NCBI RefSeq assembly: GCF_008642335.1
Contig: NZ_CP029191.1
Location: 3,410,001 to 3,474,000, forward strand
Direction: 5' to 3'
Source of the DNA: Streptomyces venezuelae
GTDB taxonomy: Bacteria > Actinomycetota > Actinomycetes > Streptomycetales > Streptomycetaceae
Length of the DNA: 64,000 nt
The translations under genes and the position numbers were made by a program. How positions within the stretch are numbered: the stretch's first letter is position 1; every line of letters starts with the position of its first letter. Below the pieces are notes generated by a model. It was not told where the DNA came from and made no database searches. It worked only from the letters and a program-made list of their open reading frames with translations. Shown in pieces: positions 43,279 through 52,017 of the stretch.

Positions 43279-44757
43279 TCACCCCGGCCACACCAGGGAC
43301 TGCAGTTCGCTGTACGCGTGCAGGGCGTACGAGCCGACGTCCCGTCCCACCCCGCTCTTCTTGAAGCCGCCGAACGGCGCCTCCATGTTCCGGGCGATCG
43401 TGTTGACGCCGACACCGCCCGCCCTCAGCCGCCGGGCGACGCGGAAGGCGCGGGCGACGTCGCCCGACCACACGTAATCGATCAGGCCGTAGTCGCTGGC
43501 GTCGGCGAGGGCGATCGCCGTCTCCTCGGCGTCCTCGGGCCCGTCCGCGTCGAAGGGGACCACGACCACCACGGGCCCGAAGATCTCCTCGCGGACCACC
43601 CGCATGTCGTGGGTGCAGTCGGCGAGGAGGGTCGGCGCGACGTAGAAGCCCTTGTCGAACGCCGGCCGTTCCCCGCCCGCGACGACCCGCGCGCCCTCCT
43701 TCCGCCCGTCCTCCACGTACGCCTCGATGCGGTCGCGGTGGGCGGCGGAGATCACGGGCCCGACGATGGTGCCGGGCGCGACCGGGTCGCCGACTTTCAA
43801 GTACCCGATATAAGCGGCGAGTCTGCTGACGAGCTCCTCGTACACGCCCCGCTGGACGATGACGCGGGTCGGCGCCGTGCAGATCTGCCCGCTGTAGAAG
43901 GAGAACGTCGTGCCGATGCCCGCCACCGCGGCGTCCAGGTCGGCGTCGTCGAGGACGATCGCCGCGCCCTTCCCGCCCAGCTCCATCAGCTGCCGCTTCA
44001 TGTCGCGGCCGCACACCTCGCCGATGCGCTGCCCGACGGCCGTGGAGCCGGTGAAGCTCACCATGTCGACGTCGGGAGAGGCGACGGCCGCCTCGCCCAC
44101 GGCGGAGTCCGTGCCGGAGACGACGTTCACGACGCCGGGCGGCACACCGGCTTCCTCCAGCGCGGCCGCCATCCCGTACACGGACAGCGGGTCCTGCGGG
44201 GCGGGCTTCACGACGACGGTGTTGCCCATCGCGAGGGCGGGCGCGATCTTGCCCGCCGGGTTGGCCCAGGGGTTGTTGTACGAGGTGATGCAGGTGACGA
44301 CGCCGACGGGCCTGCGCACGGCGAGCGCCCCCACGACACCGGCCTTGCCCATGGGTCCCGCCTCATGGATCTGCGGCGGGAGCGCGGCCTCGACCGGCTC
44401 CAGCGCCCCCTTCGCGTACCGCTCGAAGCGCGCCACGGCCACCGCGACCTGCATGCCGCGTGCCGTCGCGGTCGTGGCGCCGCTCTCGGCCTGCGCGAGC
44501 TCGGCGTGGGCGGCGAAGTCGCGCCGCAGGACGGCGGCGGCACGGGACAGGATCCCGGCACGCTCCTCGGGCGTCGTGCGCGACCAGCCCGCGAACGCCT
44601 CGCGGGCGGCCGAAGCCGCCGCGCGGACCTGCGCGCCACTGGCCTCGGGCGCGAGCCCGACGACGCCTTCGGTGGCGGGGTTGACGACTTCGTAGTGCCC
44701 GCGCTCGGGCTCGACCCATTCCCCTCCGATGAACAACCGCCGCGCGTCGGCGCTCAC
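43279..44757 (-). CDS. NAD-dependent aldehyde dehydrogenase
   Basis: A 492-residue aldehyde dehydrogenase. The catalytic Cys is in FYSGQICTAPTR (about 293), the general base Glu in MELGGKGA (about 258), the coenzyme loop is VSFTGSTAVGQ, and NPWANPAGKIAPALAMGN holds the Asn and Lys that orient substrate and coenzyme. GTG 44757 overlaps the stop of the upstream amidohydrolase (GTGA), so the two are coupled. Probably oxidises an aldehyde produced in the catabolic pathway encoded to its right. Confidence 0.92.
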   Translation of the reverse strand: MSADARRLFIGGEWVEPERGHYEVVNPATEGVVGLAPEASGAQVRAAASAAREAFAGWSRTTPEERAGILSRAAAVLRRDFAAHAELAQAESGATTATARGMQVAVAVARFERYAKGALEPVEAALPPQIHEAGPMGKAGVVGALAVRRPVGVVTCITSYNNPWANPAGKIAPALAMGNTVVVKPAPQDPLSVYGMAAALEEAGVPPGVVNVVSGTDSAVGEAAVASPDVDMVSFTGSTAVGQRIGEVCGRDMKRQLMELGGKGAAIVLDDADLDAAVAGIGTTFSFYSGQICTAPTRVIVQRGVYEELVSRLAAYIGYLKVGDPVAPGTIVGPVISAAHRDRIEAYVEDGRKEGARVVAGGERPAFDKGFYVAPTLLADCTHDMRVVREEIFGPVVVVVPFDADGPEDAEETAIALADASDYGLIDYVWSGDVARAFRVARRLRAGGVGVNTIARNMEAPFGGFKKSGVGRDVGSYALHAYSELQSLVWPG

Positions 44758-46493
44758 TTGGTGCTCACCGTCCGGGTGTCGCGCCCGGACCGAAGGATCT
44801 TCCCGGGCACGGCCCCGGTGACCACGTCGTCACGAATGGCCTCGACACCGTTGACCCAGACCGCGTCGATGCCGATCGCCTGGGAGTCGAGCCGGGGGCT
44901 GTCGCCCGGCAGGTCGTGGACGAGGGTGGCCTTGCCCGCGTCGATGCGCTCGGGGTCGAAGAGGACGAGGTCGGCGTGGTACCCCTCGGCGATCCGCCCC
45001 CGCTCGCGCAGCCCGAACAGCTGGGCCGGATCGTCGGTCAGCATCTTCACGGCCTGCTCGAGCCCGACGAGCTTCCGCCCGCGCAGACAGTCCCCGATGA
45101 ACCGGGTCGTGTACGGGGCTCCGCACATGCGGTCCAGATGCGCGCCGGCGTCCGAGCCGCCCAGCATGACGTCCTCGTGCTGCCAGGTCTCGGCGCGCAG
45201 CGCCCACGAGTCCGGGTCGTTGTCGGTGGGCATGGGCCACAGCACGGTGCGCATGTCGTCGTTGGCGCAGATCTCCACGATGCAGTGGAAGGGTTCCTGC
45301 CCGCGCTCGGCCGCGATGTCACCGACGACGCGCCCGGTGAGCCCTTGGTTGGCGGCGGAGTACGTGTCCCCGATGACGTACCGGTCGAACCGCGCGAGCC
45401 GCCGGAACACTCCGGCCTCCTTGCTCGCGGCCCGCCGCAGCATCTCCTCGCGTACGGCGGGGTCGCGCAGCGCGGCGATCCGCTCGGGCACGGGCAGCCC
45501 CAGGACGTCACCCCAGCCGGGGATCAGATTCAGGGCGCAGAACGTGCCGAGGGACATGTTCATGGGCGTGAGGATCGGCATGGTGAGCGCGACGATGCGG
45601 CCGCCCGCCTTGCGGGCGCGCTCACTGGGCACGAGCTGGCGGGGCACCCGCTCGGGCACGGCGGCGTCGATGGTGAGCACGTTCCAGTTGAGCGGCCGCC
45701 CGGCTGCGGCACTCATGTCGACGAGGAGGTCTACCTCGTCATCGCTGAACTGATCGAGGCACCCGGCGACGATGGCCTCGATCTGCGTCCCCTCGTGCTC
45801 GCCGACGGCACGGCTGAGCGCGAGCAGCTCATCAGGCCTGGCGTGCCGCGAGGCGACGGGCTGCCCGTCGCCGTCCGAGTGGGTGGACGACTGGGTGGTG
45901 GAAAGCCCCCACGCCCCGGCGTCCATCGCCTCGTGCAGGAGACGCAACATGGCGTCCAACTGCTCACTGGACGGCTGCCCGCCGACGGCGTCCTCACCCA
46001 TGACGTACCGCCGCAGCGCGCAGTGCCCCACCATGAACCCCGCGTTCACGGCGACGCGCCCCTCCAGGGCGTCGAGATACTCCCCGAAGGAACTCCACGA
46101 CCAGGGCGCGCCCTCCTCGAGCGCCACGAGCGACATCCCCTCCACCTTGGACATCATCCGCCGCGTGTAGTCGGCGTCGCCGGGCCGGTCGGGATGGAGC
46201 GGAGCGAGCGTGAACCCACAGTTGCCGCCCGCGACGGTGGTCACGCCGTGATTGAGGGACGGCGTCGCGTACGGGTCCCAGAACAGCTGCGCGTCGTAGT
46301 GCGTATGCGGATCGACGAACCCCGGCGCGAGCACGCGCCCTCGCGCCTCCTCACTGCTCCGCGCCTCCTCGGCGACGGTGCCGGGCTCGGCGACGACGGC
46401 GATGCGCCCGTCCCGTATCCCGACATCGGCGACGCGTCCGGGCGCACCGGTCCCGTCGACGACGGTCGCACCCTTGATGAGATGGTCGAGCAT
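44754..46493 (-). CDS. D-aminoacylase-like amidohydrolase
   Basis: A 579-residue zinc amidohydrolase of the N-acyl-D-amino-acid deacylase group. The first metal motif is VDPHTHYDAQ (H63, H65). GGNCGFTLAP is also typical, as is GGSDAGAHLDRMCGAP near residue 450, holding the catalytic Asp. Related actinobacterial proteins are found in catabolic gene sets, where the true substrate may be a ring lactam or ester in place of an acylated amino acid. ATG 46493 is supported by AAAGGGG. Coupled to the aldehyde dehydrogenase. Confidence 0.9.
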   Translation of the reverse strand: MLDHLIKGATVVDGTGAPGRVADVGIRDGRIAVVAEPGTVAEEARSSEEARGRVLAPGFVDPHTHYDAQLFWDPYATPSLNHGVTTVAGGNCGFTLAPLHPDRPGDADYTRRMMSKVEGMSLVALEEGAPWSWSSFGEYLDALEGRVAVNAGFMVGHCALRRYVMGEDAVGGQPSSEQLDAMLRLLHEAMDAGAWGLSTTQSSTHSDGDGQPVASRHARPDELLALSRAVGEHEGTQIEAIVAGCLDQFSDDEVDLLVDMSAAAGRPLNWNVLTIDAAVPERVPRQLVPSERARKAGGRIVALTMPILTPMNMSLGTFCALNLIPGWGDVLGLPVPERIAALRDPAVREEMLRRAASKEAGVFRRLARFDRYVIGDTYSAANQGLTGRVVGDIAAERGQEPFHCIVEICANDDMRTVLWPMPTDNDPDSWALRAETWQHEDVMLGGSDAGAHLDRMCGAPYTTRFIGDCLRGRKLVGLEQAVKMLTDDPAQLFGLRERGRIAEGYHADLVLFDPERIDAGKATLVHDLPGDSPRLDSQAIGIDAVWVNGVEAIRDDVVTGAVPGKILRSGRDTRTVSTK

Positions 46494-46540
46494 GACGGGA
46501 CGGCCCCTTTCGAGGGTAAGAGGGTTCGGGGGTGAAATAT

Positions 46541-46621
46541 CCAGCCCGTCCGGCGTTCGAGGACGAGCCCGAAGGGCGATTCCAGCCCGTCCGGCGTTTG
46601 AGGACGAGCCCGAAGGGCGAT
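46541..46621. repeat. tandem pair of the Streptomyces CCAGCCCGTCCGGCG element
   Basis: Two copies, 46541-46580 and 46582-46621, of a 40-base element starting CCAGCCCGTCCGGCGTT and containing GAGGACGAG. They differ by one base. The element is dispersed in many Streptomyces genomes. It lies in the 243-base gap before the amidohydrolase gene. Confidence 0.85.
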
Positions 46622-46686
46622 GGACGGGGGCCCGGGGGGCCCGCCCCCGCGACGGCACCCCGTGACACCCGCAGCCGTCCGCCAGG

Positions 46687-46722
46687 ACCCCGGCTTCCCG
46701 TCCGGGAGGGGGAAGCCGGGGT
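46687..46722 (-). terminator. terminator after the LLM gene
   Basis: A perfect 13-base-pair stem (ACCCCGGCTTCCC / GGGAAGCCGGGGT), ten-base loop, 15 bases beyond the LLM stop codon on the minus strand. It separates that gene from the amidohydrolase operon. Confidence 0.8.
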
Positions 46723-46736
46723 GGCTCAGAGGCGGT

Positions 46737-47864
46737 TCACTCTCCCGCCGCCAGGCGAAACCGCGTCGTCCGGTGGACCGGATCCGTGTCGATCTTCGGG
46801 ATCACGTGCTCACCGATCAGCCGGATCGTGTTCTTCGTGTCCTCGGGCGAGATCCCGATCGGCAGCCCGAAGCTGAGCTGGTCCGCCCCGGCCTGCTCCC
46901 AGCGCTTGCACTGCGTGAGCACCTCGTCCGGGTCGCCGCAGATCATCAGCTCCTCGGCGATGAGCAGCTCGATGAGCTCCTCCGTGTACTCGGGCAGCAG
47001 CTCGGGCCACTCGGGAATGCCCTCGGGCCGCGGGAACGTGTCGTGGTAGCGGAAGAGAAGCGACTGCAGGTAGTTCAGACCGCCGCTGACCGCGATCTCG
47101 ACCGCCTTCTTGTGCGTCTCCGCGCAGATCGCCGTCGACGTCACCATGACGTTGTCGTTGACGAAGTCCCCGATCGCCTGCGCCTCCTTGACCGCCGTCT
47201 TGTACGACTCGACGACCCACTCCATGTCGGAGACCTTCTGCACGCTGAAGCCGAGGACCCCGAGCCCCTTCTTCCCTGCCATGGCGTACGAGGACGGGGA
47301 CCCGGCGGCGTACCACATCGCGGGGTGCGACTTCCCGTACGGCTTCGGGAGGATCTTGCGCGGGGGCAGCGACCAGTGCTTGCCCTGGAACCCCACGTAC
47401 TCGTCCTGCAGCCACATCTTGGGGAACTCGGCGATGGTCTCTTCCCAGATCTCCTTGGTGTGGTTCATGTCCGTGATGCCCGGCATGAAGCCGAGGATCT
47501 CGTGCGAACCGGCACCGCGCCCCGTGCCGAACTCGAACCGTCCCCGGGAGAGATGGTCGAGCATCGTCACCTTCTCCGCCACCTTCACGGGGTGGTTGAC
47601 GGGTGCGAGCGGGTTGAAGATGCCCGAGCCGAGGTGGATGCGGTCGGTGGCATGGGCGAGGTAGCCGAGGTAGACGTCGTTGGCGGAGAGGTGCGAGTAC
47701 TCCTCCAGGAAGTGGTGCTCGGACGCCCAGGCGTACTTGAACCCGGACTTGTCCGCCTCGATGACGTACTCGGTCTCCTCGATGAGCGCCTTGTGCTCCG
47801 CTTCGGGGTCGACCTTGGCCCGCTGGGCGGGCACGTATCCCTGAACAAAGAGACCGAATTCCAA
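46737..47864 (-). CDS. LLM-class flavin-dependent oxidoreductase 1
   Basis: A 375-residue bacterial-luciferase-like monooxygenase. Seen: MEFGLFVQGYVP at the N-terminus, WASEHHFLEEYSHLSAN, IHLGSGIFNPL and the DHLSRGRFEFGTGRGAGSHE loop. It is longer than the F420 group, and the EHHF motif is that of FMN-dependent monooxygenases. TTG 47864 is chosen since relatives begin MEFGLF and the operator at 47899-47915 then falls upstream; the frame runs on to ATG 47939, which would put the operator inside the gene. Two operators lie upstream. Confidence 0.85.
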   Translation of the reverse strand: MEFGLFVQGYVPAQRAKVDPEAEHKALIEETEYVIEADKSGFKYAWASEHHFLEEYSHLSANDVYLGYLAHATDRIHLGSGIFNPLAPVNHPVKVAEKVTMLDHLSRGRFEFGTGRGAGSHEILGFMPGITDMNHTKEIWEETIAEFPKMWLQDEYVGFQGKHWSLPPRKILPKPYGKSHPAMWYAAGSPSSYAMAGKKGLGVLGFSVQKVSDMEWVVESYKTAVKEAQAIGDFVNDNVMVTSTAICAETHKKAVEIAVSGGLNYLQSLLFRYHDTFPRPEGIPEWPELLPEYTEELIELLIAEELMICGDPDEVLTQCKRWEQAGADQLSFGLPIGISPEDTKNTIRLIGEHVIPKIDTDPVHRTTRFRLAAGE

Positions 47865-47898
47865 GGGAGGTTCACCGTCCTCGTGAGGTCTGACGGTT

Positions 47899-47915
47899 TC
47901 TGACGCTCCGTCAGA
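47899..47915. promoter_or_regulatory. operator TCTGACGCTCCGTCAGA (perfect)
   Basis: A perfect 7-3-7 palindrome 35 bases before the TTG start of LLM 1. Same class as the other CTGACG-N3-CGTCAG sites. Confidence 0.8.
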
Positions 47916-47962
47916 TTGCGATGGGGTCGACTGTTCCACCGCCCCGCCGGAGCGTCAATAGC

Positions 47963-47977
47963 TGACGCAACGTCAGG
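47963..47977. promoter_or_regulatory. operator CTGACGCAACGTCAG (perfect)
   Basis: A second perfect 6-3-6 palindrome, centred 63 bases from the previous one (six helical turns), suggesting cooperative binding or looping. Confidence 0.8.
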
Positions 47978-48004
47978 TGGCGTACGTGGTGTGTTCGGGG
48001 CAGG

Positions 48005-48790
48005 TCACACCACGCTGACCCCGGCCAGCCAGCCCCCGTCGATGACGAACGGCTGCCCCGTGATGTACGCCGAGTCGTCCCCGGTCAGGAACAGCGCCAG
48101 TGCGGCCACCTCCTGCGGCCGGCCGATCCGCCCGAGCGGCACGAGCTTCCTGTACAGCTCCGCGACCGCCTCGTCCGCGGCGCGTGGGTCGGCGTCCGGG
48201 TCGAGCTGCGCGGGGTTGGTCATGGGGGTGTCCACGGCCCCGGGGCACACCGCGTTCACGCGGATGTTCCGTCCCGCGAGCTCCAGCGCGGCGACGCGGG
48301 TGAGGCCGAGGATGGCGTGCTTCGTCGCCGCGTACGCGCCCACGTACGCCATGCCCGTCAGGGCCGTGTAGGAGGCGGTGTTCACGATCGTGCCGCCGCC
48401 GGCCGCGGCGATCTCGGGCGCGACCGTCCGAATGCCGAGGAAGCAGCCGATCTGGTTGACGCGGATGATCTGCTCGAACTCTTCGAGGGGGGTGCTGAGC
48501 AATTCGTTGAAGCGCAGGATTCCCGCGTTGTTGACGAGGCCGTCGACTGTGCCGAAGGCGTTCTTGGCGGCGGCCAGCGCCGCGCGCCAGTCGTCTTCGA
48601 CGCCGACGTCGAGGTGTACGTACGCCGCGGACTCCTCCCCCAGCTCCTTCGCCAAGGCCTCGCCCTGCTCGTCCAGCACGTCGGCTACGACGACGCGGGC
48701 GCCCTCCGCCACGAAGAGGCGCGCCTCCTGCTCGCCCTGTCCACGCGCGGCGCCGGTCACGATGACGACGCGGCCGTCCAGCTTGCCCAT
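48005..48790 (-). CDS. SDR-family oxidoreductase
   Basis: A 261-residue short-chain dehydrogenase: cofactor motif [14 protein letters not shown] (LVNNAGIL), catalytic YAATK preceded by the Ser in [10 protein letters not shown], and C-terminal [12 protein letters not shown]. The classical type uses NAD(P)H on secondary alcohols. ATG 48790 has AGGAG upstream. Eight bases separate it from LLM 2, so they form one operon. Confidence 0.92.
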   Translation of the reverse strand: MGKLDGRVVIVTGAARGQGEQEARLFVAEGARVVVADVLDEQGEALAKELGEESAAYVHLDVGVEDDWRAALAAAKNAFGTVDGLVNNAGILRFNELLSTPLEEFEQIIRVNQIGCFLGIRTVAPEIAAAGGGTIVNTASYTALTGMAYVGAYAATKHAILGLTRVAALELAGRNIRVNAVCPGAVDTPMTNPAQLDPDADPRAADEAVAELYRKLVPLGRIGRPQEVAALALFLTGDDSAYITGQPFVIDGGWLAGVSVV

Positions 48791-48798
48791 GGGGACTC

Positions 48799-49737
48799 CT
48801 ACGGTTGATTGAGGTGCGGGGCGACGTCGGTGGCGAAGGCCGCCATCTGGTCGGTGAGTTCGGTACGGCTGCGGCTGCGGAAGCGCACCTGGATCTGGTC
48901 GACGCCCATCGCGGCGTAGGCGCGGAGGGACTCGGCGAGGGCGTCGGGCTCTCCGCTGAGCGTGCGGCGGCCGACGGGCCATCGGGGCTTTCCGACGTAC
49001 AGCGGCTCGGTGATGGCGCCGATGGTGAAGGGCCCGGCGATCCCGGCCTCCTCGCGCAGACTCTTGATCCTCGCGATCTGCGCGGGCAGCTTGTCGCGCG
49101 GGTCGCCCTGGGGCAGCCACCCGTCGGCGCGGGTCGCTGCGCGGCGTACGGCGGCGGGGGACGAGCCGCCCACCCAGAGGGGTACGCGGGTCTGGGCGGG
49201 TCGCGGCAGCTGCCCCAAGTCCTTGAAGGCGAAGGTCTCCCCGGAGTACTCGGGGTACTCCTCGGGCCCCAGGGCCGCCCTCAGGGCGTCGATCGTCTCG
49301 TCGAGGAGGGGCCCGCGCCGAGCGAAGTCGACGCCGAGCGCCTCGAACTCCTCCTGTACGTGCCCCGCCCCCACTCCGAGGATCAGCCTTCCTCCGCTGA
49401 GGTGGTCGAGGGTGGCGTACTGCTTGGCGGAGAGGAGGGGGTGACGGAGGCCGACGATGGCGACGTGGCTCATCAGGCGGACGTTCTCGGTGACTGCGGC
49501 GAGGTGGGCGAGGGTGGCGACGGGGTCGTACCAGACGGTGCTCATGGCTTCGGCGAGGTGGCGGGGGATGGCGATGTGGTCGCAGGTGGCGATGTAGGCG
49601 AAGCCGGTGCGGTCGGCGACGCGGGCGAGCTCGACGAGGTCGGCGGCTCCGGCTCCCGCTTCCCACCCCTCCGCATACATGGAACTCTGCGACTGAACGG
49701 GCAACTGCATCCCGTACTCCACGACCTCACCACTCAC
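48799..49737 (-). CDS. LLM-class oxidoreductase 2
   Basis: A 312-residue luciferase-like enzyme. Seen: EYGMQLPVQSQSS, DHIAIPRHLAEAMSTVWYDP, ENVRLMSHVAIVGLRHP and DHLSGGRLILGVGAGH. The DHIAIP form and the length point to the F420-dependent group. Start GTG 49737 is uncertain; GTG 49719 (EYGMQ immediately after) is an alternative. The two operators at 49764-49821 lie directly upstream in either case. First gene of the LLM 2 / SDR operon. Confidence 0.85.
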   Translation of the reverse strand: MSGEVVEYGMQLPVQSQSSMYAEGWEAGAGAADLVELARVADRTGFAYIATCDHIAIPRHLAEAMSTVWYDPVATLAHLAAVTENVRLMSHVAIVGLRHPLLSAKQYATLDHLSGGRLILGVGAGHVQEEFEALGVDFARRGPLLDETIDALRAALGPEEYPEYSGETFAFKDLGQLPRPAQTRVPLWVGGSSPAAVRRAATRADGWLPQGDPRDKLPAQIARIKSLREEAGIAGPFTIGAITEPLYVGKPRWPVGRRTLSGEPDALAESLRAYAAMGVDQIQVRFRSRSRTELTDQMAAFATDVAPHLNQP

Positions 49738-49763
49738 ACCCCACCCACTCTCCCGCCAGCAAC

Positions 49764-49778
49764 CTGACGAGCCGTCAC
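49764..49778. promoter_or_regulatory. degenerate operator CTGACGAGCCGTCAC
   Basis: One mismatch from the palindrome (last base). It lies 41 bases upstream of a perfect site. Confidence 0.55.
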
Positions 49779-49804
49779 CTACCGGAACGGACCACATGCT
49801 CGTA

Positions 49805-49821
49805 CCTGACGCCCCGTCAGG
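49805..49821. promoter_or_regulatory. operator CCTGACGCCCCGTCAGG (perfect)
   Basis: A perfect 7-3-7 palindrome in front of LLM 2. The core is identical to the site at 26849. Confidence 0.8.
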
Positions 49822-49840
49822 CAAGGGTTCTGGCGGGTCG

Positions 49841-50031
49841 CCTTGACCGGTACGCCTACGGTCTGCCGGTGGGTCGGAGCGGCGGACGAACCGCCTTGGC
49901 CGGTACGCCTACGGTCCGCCGGCGGGGCGGAGCGGCGGACGAACCGCCTTGGCCGGTACGCCTACGGTCCGCCGGTGGGGCGGAGCGGCGGACGAACCGC
50001 CGTGGCCGGTACGCCTACGGTCCGTCGGTGG
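49841..50031 (+). repeat. 53-bp tandem repeat, about 3.6 copies
   Basis: The unit starting CCTTGGCCGGTACGCCTACG repeats exactly every 53 bases (starts 49841, 49894, 49947, 50000) with one or two substitutions per copy. Not a multiple of three, and the open frames through it shift, so it is not coding. No gene occupies 49822-50486. Confidence 0.88.
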
Positions 50032-50043
50032 GCGCGGGGCCGC

Positions 50044-50132
50044 GGGGGTATGTGCGTACTCGCCATCCCTGCGCCGCGCCAGACGCCCCTGCACGCCCCG
50101 GTTCGCTCGGTGCTCCGTGCGCACATACCCCC
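50044..50132. repeat. 13-bp inverted repeat, widely spaced
   Basis: GGGGGTATGTGCG (50044-50056) and its exact complement CGCACATACCCCC (50120-50132), with 63 bases between. Possibly a large hairpin or the trace of an old terminator. Confidence 0.6.
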
Positions 50133-50239
50133 ACGTCCCCTCCGGCGCGCTTGCGGCTGCGGCCCCGTGGGGGCAGGACGCGACCACCCCCACCCGATGG
50201 ATCGCCGGGGCGCCGCCCACCCGCCCCTACCCCCGCCGA

Positions 50240-50486
50240 ACGTCGCGGGGCAAACGGGTGGGTGGGTGGGGAACATCCGCCGCGAAGCGGCGGGGGCGGT
50301 GCCCCTACCCGAGCAGGGCGGTGCGGGGTGAACGGGTGGGTGGGTGGGGACCATCCGCCGCGAAGCGGCGGGATCGGTGCCCCTACCCGCACGGGGCGTC
50401 GCGGGGTGAACGGGTGGGTGGGTGGGGATCATCCGCCGCGGAGCGGCGGGGGCGGTGCTCCTGCCCGGGCGGGGCGGTGCCGGGGG
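50240..50486 (+). repeat. 78-bp tandem repeat with G-quadruplex cores
   Basis: Three copies with starts of the CATCCGCCGCG block at 50274, 50352 and 50430 (period 78). Each copy is preceded by GGGTGGGTGGGTGGGG (50256-50271, 50334-50349, 50412-50427), four G-tracts with single-T loops, the ideal form for a parallel G-quadruplex. Confidence 0.88.
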
Positions 50487-51725
50487 CTACGCGCCGGGCC
50501 AGAGGCCTGCTTCCGTGAGGCCCAAAAGAGCAACCGCATTGCCCCGCACGATGCGCTCCACCACCTCCCGCGACAGGTGGGACATCTGGGACTCCCCGAC
50601 CTCCCGGGACTTGGGCCACGTCGAGTCGGAGTGCGGGTAGTCCGTCTCGTACAGGACGTTCCCGACTCCGATCGAGTCGAGGTTCCGCAGTCCGAACGCG
50701 TCGTCGAAGAAGCAGCCGAAGACGTGTTCGGAGAAGAGCTCGGAGGGCGGGCGCGTCACCTTGTCCGCCACCCCGCCCCACCCCCGGTTCTCCTCCCACA
50801 CCACGTCCGCCCGCTCCAGGATGTAGGGGATCCAGCCGATCTGGCCCTCCGCGTACATGACCTTCAGGTTCGGGAAGCGTTCGAACTTGCCGCTCATCAG
50901 CCAGTCGACCATCGAGAAGCAGCAGTTGGCGAACGTGATCGTGGACCCGACGGCGGGCGGCGCGTCCGCCGAGGTCGACGGCATCTTGCTGGAGGAGCCG
51001 ATGTGCATGGCGACGACCGTGCCGGTCTCGTCGCAGGCGCGCAGGAAGGGATCCCACGCGTCGGTGTGGATGGAGGGAAGGCCGAGGTGAGGCGGGATTT
51101 CGGAGAAGGCGACCGCTCGTACGCCCCGTGCCGCGTTGCGCCGTACCTCCGCGGCGGCGAGCTCCGCGTCCCAGAGCGGAATAAGAGTGAGCGGTATGAG
51201 ACGGCCGGCCGCCTCCGGCCCGCACCACTCCTCCACCATCCAGTCGTTGTACGCGCGGACCGACAGGAGCGCGAGCTCCCGGTCCTTGGCCTCCGTGAAC
51301 GTCTGCCCGCAGAACCGCGGGAACGTGGGGAAGCAGAGCGCGGACTGGACGTGGTTGACGTCCATGTCCGCGAGGCGGTCCGGCACGCTGAACGACCCCG
51401 GCCGCATCTGCTCGTACGTGATGACCTCGAGTTTGATCTCGTCCCTGGAGTAGCCGACCGACGTGTCGAGGCGGGTCAGAGGGCGGTGCAGGTCCTCGTA
51501 GATCCACCAGTCGCCGATGGGGCCTTCTTCCCCCTTCTCCCCCATGACCGGGGCGAACTTTCCGCCCAGGAAGGACATCGACCGCAAGGGGGCGCGCACG
51601 ATCCGGGGGCCGCGGTCCTGGTACTTCGACGGGAGCCGGTCCCGCCAGACGTGTGGAGGCTCGACCGTGTGGTCGTCCACCGAGATGATCTTCGGGAAGG
51701 TCTCCGGGCTCTCCATGGTCTCCAT
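50487..51725 (-). CDS. amidohydrolase-2 family protein
   Basis: A 412-residue metal-dependent hydrolase or decarboxylase. The N-terminal metal motif is SVDDHTVEPP (a DxHxxE form). VVAMHIGSSSKMPS and the C-terminal YETDYPHSDSTWP complete the site. Relatives include ACMSD-like decarboxylases and hydrolases of aromatic or alicyclic degradation. ATG 51725 is taken; ATG 51716 has better ribosome-site spacing and is possible. A perfect operator lies 21 bases upstream, and afsR is divergent. Confidence 0.9.
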   Translation of the reverse strand: METMESPETFPKIISVDDHTVEPPHVWRDRLPSKYQDRGPRIVRAPLRSMSFLGGKFAPVMGEKGEEGPIGDWWIYEDLHRPLTRLDTSVGYSRDEIKLEVITYEQMRPGSFSVPDRLADMDVNHVQSALCFPTFPRFCGQTFTEAKDRELALLSVRAYNDWMVEEWCGPEAAGRLIPLTLIPLWDAELAAAEVRRNAARGVRAVAFSEIPPHLGLPSIHTDAWDPFLRACDETGTVVAMHIGSSSKMPSTSADAPPAVGSTITFANCCFSMVDWLMSGKFERFPNLKVMYAEGQIGWIPYILERADVVWEENRGWGGVADKVTRPPSELFSEHVFGCFFDDAFGLRNLDSIGVGNVLYETDYPHSDSTWPKSREVGESQMSHLSREVVERIVRGNAVALLGLTEAGLWPGA

Positions 51726-51745
51726 ACGGCCACGGTAGCGCCGAT

Positions 51746-51760
51746 CTGACGACCCGTCAG
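51746..51760. promoter_or_regulatory. operator CTGACGACCCGTCAG (perfect)
   Basis: A perfect 6-3-6 palindrome 21 bases before the amidohydrolase start and 258 bases before afsR. Confidence 0.8.
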
Positions 51761-52017
51761 CTAGTCGGACGCGGATCGGCTGCGGGCGGCTGCGGAGGCC
51801 TGCGGACGGCTGCGGGCGGCAAAGCGATGCGGAATGTCGTGCGAGGACCCTGTGAGAGCCGTCTCCCACGGCTGACGCATCCGCCATGAACAAGGCAAAC
51901 TGGCGGGGAGCAAGAACCACGCACGACGGAAAGGGCCGCACGGCGGCTTGGGCACCACCGCGGGCGGGCAGGTCCGCGACCGGCAGGATTGGGAACGGCA
52001 GGGCGGCAGGGGGAGCG

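Noticed and set aside
46541..46621. Tandem 41-bp repeat as a new element
   Set aside because: It is a known dispersed Streptomyces intergenic sequence; only its tandem arrangement is of note.
49843..50331. A 162-residue frame with repeating GRSGGRT segments
   Set aside because: Generated by the 53-bp tandem repeat, whose period is not a multiple of three, and by the 78-bp array; no ribosome site or domain.
49841..50486. Possible CRISPR-like array
   Set aside because: The repeats are directly tandem with no unique spacers, and no cas genes are nearby.
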